Program-made: the position numbers and the translations under genes
Notes under the pieces: model-generated
What the model saw: the letters and a program-made list of their open reading frames with translations, nothing else
What the model was told of the DNA's origin: nothing
The model's database searches: none
In this document: positions 60,531-64,000 of the stretch, piece by piece
How positions within the stretch are numbered: the first letter of the stretch is position 1
How the letters are laid out: every line of letters starts with the position of its first letter
NCBI RefSeq assembly: GCF_000739635.1
Contig: NZ_BATQ01000141.1
Location: 49,570 to 113,569 of the forward strand
DNA: 64,000 nt
Reading direction: 5' to 3'
Source: Verrucomicrobium sp. BvORR034
GTDB lineage: Bacteria; Verrucomicrobiota; Verrucomicrobiia; Verrucomicrobiales; Verrucomicrobiaceae

Positions 60531-60710
60531 CTAGGAGAACCAGCTCATCACCGTCTCTTCGACGAAGACGAAAAGACTGTCCACCCGCATCGCCATGTCA
60601 CGGAGCGTGTAGCTGTTCACCGCATCCAGGGTGTGATTTGCCCCCTTTGGCGTGTGAACCATAAAGCGGGCCACAACCACAACGATGGCGATTTTCAGCA
60701 GGAGTTTCAT
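60531..60710 (-). CDS. Putative 59-residue membrane peptide
   Basis: A short frame beginning ATG and ending TAG. MKLLLKIAIVVVVARFMVHT is one hydrophobic segment with a positive N-terminus, followed by a polar stretch and an amphipathic VDSLFVFVEETVMSWFS end. AAGG lies 5 bases upstream. It fills the gap between tilS and the hsp20 leader on the opposite strand. Not recognised. The compact composition supports it, but conservation cannot be checked here. Confidence 0.5.
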   Translation of the reverse strand: MKLLLKIAIVVVVARFMVHTPKGANHTLDAVNSYTLRDMAMRVDSLFVFVEETVMSWFS

Positions 60711-60841
60711 GATGCCTTGGACGGGGGTGTTCGCAGGTCAACCCATAATAATGGTAATTATGGTAATTGCAACCATAAAGACGTGCTACCCCTCTGGTTG
60801 ATGGCAAGCTGACGTAAGCGCTGCGTTGAATCCTTTATCAC

Positions 60842-60860
60842 TAGAGTCATAATGACTCTA
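60842..60860. promoter_or_regulatory. Candidate upstream activator palindrome for the sigma-54 promoter
   Basis: TAGAGTCAT-A-ATGACTCTA is a perfect inverted repeat with a one-base centre. It is about 170 bases upstream of the predicted transcript start, the usual distance for an enhancer-binding protein site. Confidence 0.5.
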
Positions 60861-60993
60861 CATGGCCGTGATCCAAAATAACCCATAAGAGACCTTTTGT
60901 CTCTCTATTTTGGGGGAGCGACCGTTTCCTATCAAAACCGAATCGACGCATTACCTACTCATCATCAGCATAATACAACCGATCCAATGAAGG

Positions 60994-61009
60994 TGGCACG
61001 AGGCTTGCA
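60994..61009 (+). promoter_or_regulatory. Sigma-54 (RpoN) type promoter upstream of hsp20
   Basis: TGGCACG-AGGC-TTGCA matches the -24/-12 consensus with the GG and GC doublets separated by exactly 10 bases. Transcription would begin at about 61020. Confidence 0.75.
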
Positions 61010-61071
61010 ACAATAGGACCCGTAATCATCACCCGACCAAGACAACTCTTGGGTCCAACAAAACAAACACC

Positions 61072-61494
61072 ATGAAACTTACCCGTTACAATCATCCTGC
61101 CTCCAACCTCGAAACTTGGTTCAGTCATCCATTTGACAACCTGCCAGCCCTGGCTCGAGTGTTCGATTGGGACAGCGCTTTCGGTGGAGCCGTGACCGGC
61201 CGCCTTGCCACGGACATCCACGAGGACAAGGACAACTACTACGCCACCTTCGAAATCCCCGGCGTGAAGAAAGAGGATGTGAAGGTCGAATTCAACGACC
61301 GCCTTCTTACCGTCACCGTCGTGCGCAAAGAGAAGAATGGCGAAAGCGAATCCAGCTTCACTTCCACTCGTTCCGTCTCCGTGCCAGACAGCGTCAAGTA
61401 CGACGCCATCGCAGCCAAGGTGGAAGACGGCATCCTGACCGTCACTCTGCCAAAAGCTGAGGCGCACAAACCGCGAGCCATCGAGGTGCAGTGA
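61072..61494 (+). CDS. Small heat shock protein, Hsp20/alpha-crystallin family (first)
   Basis: A 140-residue ATP-independent chaperone. The alpha-crystallin domain runs from LATDIHEDKDNYYATFEIPGVKKEDVKVEFNDRLLTVTV to DGILTVTLPKAEAHKPRAIEVQ, with the IxV-like C-terminal end (IEV). It binds unfolding proteins as oligomers in the cytoplasm. The promoter upstream looks RpoN-dependent, with an activator palindrome further up, so induction by a stress-sensing enhancer-binding protein is expected. A second hsp20 gene follows 139 bases downstream. Confidence 0.95.
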   Translation: MKLTRYNHPASNLETWFSHPFDNLPALARVFDWDSAFGGAVTGRLATDIHEDKDNYYATFEIPGVKKEDVKVEFNDRLLTVTVVRKEKNGESESSFTSTRSVSVPDSVKYDAIAAKVEDGILTVTLPKAEAHKPRAIEVQ

Positions 61495-61633
61495 TCTCGC
61501 TTGTTCGCTGAAAAAGATCCCCATCCGCTGGCCGGGCGCCGCCCTTGAGCCCCGGCCGCGGCAAGTCACCAAAAGTACCTACTCTACCTGCCTTTCTAAA
61601 AAACCCCCACTTTCCTTCCAACCCCATACGACC

Positions 61634-62023
61634 ATGACCACTTGCACTCCTGATAGCGCCTGCGCCACCGCCTCCACCAACACGACCACTCAGGCGCAGA
61701 ACTTCGTGAAACCCCGCTACTCCGTCAACAGCGCCAAAGATGCCTACCAGGTCCGGGTGGACCTTCCCGGCACCGCCAAAGACAGCGTCCATGTCAAACT
61801 TGACCAAGGGATACTCACCCTCAGCGCGCAGCGCAAACCTGTCGCCCAGGAAGCCTGGAAGTCCCTTCATCGGGAACTTGGCAGCTATGGCTACAAGCTC
61901 CAGCTGAAGGTCACAGCCAAGGTGGATGAGGCTGCACTCTCCGCCAAGCTGGAGGACGGCGTACTTACCTTGAACCTTCCTGTCAAGGAAGCCGCCAAAC
62001 CACGCGTCATCGCGGTGCAATAA
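61634..62023 (+). CDS. Small heat shock protein, Hsp20/alpha-crystallin family (second)
   Basis: A 129-residue paralogue of the preceding gene, with a different N-terminus rich in Thr and Cys (MTTCTPDSACATASTNTTTQ). The core is AYQVRVDLPGTAKDSVHVKLDQGILTLSAQRK and KLEDGVLTLNLPVKEAAKPRVIAVQ. The second half of the first strand motif is shorter than in the first protein. It probably shares the upstream transcript and ends before a strong terminator. The two could form mixed oligomers. Confidence 0.93.
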   Translation: MTTCTPDSACATASTNTTTQAQNFVKPRYSVNSAKDAYQVRVDLPGTAKDSVHVKLDQGILTLSAQRKPVAQEAWKSLHRELGSYGYKLQLKVTAKVDEAALSAKLEDGVLTLNLPVKEAAKPRVIAVQ

Positions 62024-62078
62024 CCCCTCTGCGACCAACCGGCCTGTGAAAGGGCATCCATAGAAAAACAAACCCCCG

Positions 62079-62116
62079 GCCTGCGATGCCGCCCCGGCGC
62101 GTCGCAGGCTTTTTTT
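62079..62116 (+). terminator. Rho-independent terminator after the hsp20 genes
   Basis: An eight-base stem GCCTGCGA/TCGCAGGC with a GC-rich loop is followed by seven T residues. Confidence 0.88.
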
Positions 62117-62124
62117 CGTGTTCG

Positions 62125-62173
62125 TGACACCGGCTTCCAGCCGGTGCGGGTTACCGGCGTCCCGCCGGTTCAG
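62125..62173. repeat. Dispersed double-hairpin repeat (ACCGGC family)
   Basis: Second copy of the 49-base element at 40667-40715: stems ACCGG-CTTCCAG-CCGGT and ACCGGC-GTCCC-GCCGGT. The changed bases are mainly in loops and the linker. Confidence 0.85.
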
Positions 62174-62242
62174 CCAACCATCCTGCAAAATGGGAAGCCA
62201 AAACCAATCACCCTTCACCCACCACGTCCAACACCTGATCCT

Positions 62243-62285
62243 GCGCAGCAGGATTTTGGGACTGCGGTGAGCATCACCGCTTTGG
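62243..62285. repeat. Dispersed 43-base repeat (CAGCAGGATT family)
   Basis: Second copy of the element at 24723-24765, aligning with about seven differences and no gap. It lies 70 bases after the double-hairpin repeat. Confidence 0.65.
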
Positions 62286-62591
62286 CTACGCCTTGTGACA
62301 ATCTTGAACCTGATGTCGCCGCCGAAGCCGAATAAGGCCGCCCGCTCCGCCAGAGCGCTTCGCTAGTTTGGCCGACACAGACCTCCCAAAAGCGGCGATT
62401 CTCGCCGCACTCCGAAAGATGCTTCGCATCCAGGTGCGGGCCACTATTGGGCTCGTGAACCTCGCCTTGGCCTCCGATATCCCGTGAGCCATTTTCCTCT
62501 GCGACATTCCCCTCTTCCCCTCCCCCCGCCATTTCCCAAGAAGAAACTCGCCCGCCCTCCAGTATTCCAAATACTCACCCGCGCTTCTCTC

Positions 62592-63950
62592 ATGATTCCC
62601 ACCAGCCACTTAACCCGCCGGGCATTCGCGATCTGCTCCATCCTTGGAACCGCCAACCTGGCCCTCAGCCTTTCTCTGCCCACCGCAATCCAGGCCGCCG
62701 ATTCACCCGCACCGGCCAAAAAGTGGTACAAAGGCAACACCCACACTCACAGCCTCTGGAGTGACGGCAACGACTTCCCGGAGATGATCACGGACTGGTA
62801 CCAGAAACAGGGGTACAACTTTCTGGCCATCTCTGACCACAACGTGCTTCAGGCCAAAGAGGTCTGGGTCGCCGAGGAACTGGTGAAAAAGCGCCAGACA
62901 GCTCCTGGCAGCACGCCTGCTCTGGACAAATACCTGGCCCGCTTTGGCACCCCTTGGGTGGAGACCCGCGAAAAAGACGGGGCCAAAGAGATTCGACTCA
63001 AGAAGCTCGAGGAATACCGCCCTAAATTTGAGCGCCCCGGCGAGTTCCTCCTTATCCAGGCTGAAGAACTGAGCGCCAACTATGCGATGGAGCTCAAAAA
63101 GCGCGTTCCCATCCACATCAATGCGATCAACATCCAGGAAGCCATCCTGCCTCCCGCTGGCACCAGCATCCAGGACGTGATGCGCAAGAGCCTGCAAGCC
63201 ATTCACGAACAGGGCCGGGCTACCGGCCGCCCTGTGCTGGCTCATGTGAACCACCCCAACTTCCGCTGGGCACTCACCCCGGAAGACCTCGCCGCAGTGC
63301 TGGAGGAGAACTTCTTCGAAATCTTCAACGGTCACCCCATGATCAACTACTTGGGCGACGCCACCCGCCCAGGGCAAGAAACCATCTGGGATGTGGCCAA
63401 CACCCTACGTATCACCCAGTTCAACGCACCCCCACTCTACGGCGTGGGCACGGATGACGCCCACCATTACCATGGCGAAGACAGCGCCCCCGGACGCGGG
63501 TGGGTCATGGTGCGCAGCGAGTCACTCAATCCAGACAAACTCATCGCCGCCATGCGGGCCGGCGACTTCTATGCCTCCAGCGGTGTCACGCTTGAGGACG
63601 TCAGCTTCAAGGGCGGCATCCTCAAGGTTCAAGTCCAGCCGCAGGAAGGCGTCACCTACACCATCAAATTCGTCGGCACCCCCATTGGGTTCGATAAAAC
63701 AACCACCACGGTCAAGACACCTCCGGACGACTTCCGCCCCGAGCGCATTGTCTATTCTGCCGACGTGGGCAAGACCTTCGCCACCGTAAACGGGCCCGTG
63801 GCCGAATACCGGCTGAAAGGCGACGAACTCTACGTTCGCGCCATCATCACCTCCAATCTTCCTCATCCCCGCCCCACCTTCGAAGGTCAGACCGAAATGG
63901 CCTGGACCCAGCCCGTAGGTTGGCAGTCGCGGTTGAAGGAAACCAAGTAG
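62592..63950 (+). CDS. PHP-domain metal-dependent hydrolase, exported
   Basis: A 452-residue protein. The N-terminus MIPTSHLTRRAFAICSILG with a twin arginine followed by a hydrophobic segment suggests export, possibly by Tat. The PHP metal-binding motifs are KGNTHTHSLWSDG, AISDHN, the AEELSA region, HVNHPNFRW and GVGTDDAHHYHG. These would bind a two- or three-metal centre for phosphoester hydrolysis. The C-terminal about 120 residues are beta-rich and may bind a partner or carbohydrate. The substrate is unknown. It ends in a hairpin at 63955. Confidence 0.86.
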   Translation: MIPTSHLTRRAFAICSILGTANLALSLSLPTAIQAADSPAPAKKWYKGNTHTHSLWSDGNDFPEMITDWYQKQGYNFLAISDHNVLQAKEVWVAEELVKKRQTAPGSTPALDKYLARFGTPWVETREKDGAKEIRLKKLEEYRPKFERPGEFLLIQAEELSANYAMELKKRVPIHINAINIQEAILPPAGTSIQDVMRKSLQAIHEQGRATGRPVLAHVNHPNFRWALTPEDLAAVLEENFFEIFNGHPMINYLGDATRPGQETIWDVANTLRITQFNAPPLYGVGTDDAHHYHGEDSAPGRGWVMVRSESLNPDKLIAAMRAGDFYASSGVTLEDVSFKGGILKVQVQPQEGVTYTIKFVGTPIGFDKTTTTVKTPPDDFRPERIVYSADVGKTFATVNGPVAEYRLKGDELYVRAIITSNLPHPRPTFEGQTEMAWTQPVGWQSRLKETK

Positions 63951-63954
63951 CCCC

Positions 63955-63979
63955 CTCGGGTTGGCCACTCCAACCCGAG
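63955..63979. other. Hairpin after the PHP-domain gene
   Basis: A ten-base perfect stem CTCGGGTTGG/CCAACCCGAG with a five-base loop but no U-tract, so it is a weak terminator or a repeat stem. Confidence 0.5.
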
Positions 63980-63984
63980 ACCCC

Positions 63985-64000
63985 ATCTTGTTAATCCTTC
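63985..64000. repeat. Dispersed ATCTTGTTAATC word, cut by the window end
   Basis: ATCTTGTTAATC is followed by CTTC, and the copy would continue beyond the window. It lies directly behind the hairpin. Confidence 0.6.

Larger units (their letters stand above)
60711..61071. promoter_or_regulatory. Leader and control region of the hsp20 genes
   Basis: About 360 bases that hold a 19-base palindrome (60842-60860), a second inverted repeat AGAGAC-CTTTT-GTCTCT (60888-60904) and a sigma-54 promoter (60994-61009). The predicted transcript start is at about 61020, giving a leader of about 50 bases before the first hsp20 gene. No coding frame is supported. Confidence 0.6.
62024..62591. other. Intergenic region with terminator and two dispersed repeats
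   Basis: Holds the terminator at 62079-62116, the double-hairpin repeat at 62125-62173 and the CAGCAGGATT repeat at 62243-62285. The remaining 300 bases up to the PHP-domain gene show no promoter or gene that I can support. Confidence 0.5.

Overview
The window reads as a chromosomal segment of a high-GC Gram-negative bacterium of the PVC group, most likely a member of Verrucomicrobia (Verrucomicrobium/Prosthecobacter-like). This rests on gene content: a PEP-CTERM protein, a secreted sulfatase of the heparan N-sulfatase type, PP-loop, PHP and beta-lactamase-fold secreted proteins with verrucomicrobial character, a palindrome that matches the LexA motif I recall for Verrucomicrobia, and many small lineage-type proteins. 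No rRNA, tRNA, CRISPR array, prophage or intact insertion sequence was seen. Genes are densely packed on both strands, and long open frames opposite real genes are high-GC artefacts.

Layout. 1-9.2 kb: a 5'-truncated family-25 glycosyltransferase, an SDR oxidoreductase, small unknown genes, a degenerate M50-like membrane protein, and a minus-strand run with a UbiE-like methyltransferase. 9.2-14.5 kb: a HAD phosphatase, an aldo/keto reductase, then an MFS transporter plus HAD-IB phosphatase pair divergent from a GntR/LacI-type regulator with a palindromic candidate operator. 14.6-20.6 kb: a small membrane gene broken by an in-frame stop, and a 1783-residue multi-PAS hybrid histidine kinase. 21-24.7 kb: an SRPBCC protein, a LexA-type SOS operon (small unknown gene plus dinB), an M23 lipoprotein and a Fur-family regulator. 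25-31.4 kb: glycerol use (glpF, glpK, glpD) with small genes between glpK and glpD. 31.4-40.7 kb: scpA, small unknown genes, a PEP-CTERM protein, a GAF/subtilase/L,D-transpeptidase run, scpB and pheA. 41-45.5 kb: a four-gene minus-strand surface-polysaccharide operon led by wecB. 46-56.4 kb: small SseB-like and HEAT-like genes, a GT39-like membrane glycosyltransferase, a divergent secreted pair (unknown protein and esterase), an SGSH-like sulfatase, and an ankyrin/beta-lactamase-fold hydrolase. 56.6-64 kb: an RsmB-like RNA m5C methyltransferase, serS, tilS, a 59-residue membrane peptide, two hsp20 genes and a PHP-domain protein.

Regulation and non-coding structure are the most unusual part. 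A sigma-54 promoter with a distant upstream palindrome precedes the hsp20 pair. The SOS operator overlaps the -10 element and abuts the start codon of its operon. The intergenic DNA carries several dispersed repeat families. Degenerate repeats with a 7-base period (some 8-base) occur at more than ten sites, mostly at gene ends. Others are a paired ATCTTGTTAATC word, a double-hairpin ACCGGC element, a CAGCAGGATT element, and TCTCAAC direct repeats upstream of both glpF and glpD.

Functions are assigned by reading motifs in the translations; no database search was run. Start codons were moved inward where the family start, a ribosome-binding site or gene overlap argued for it.
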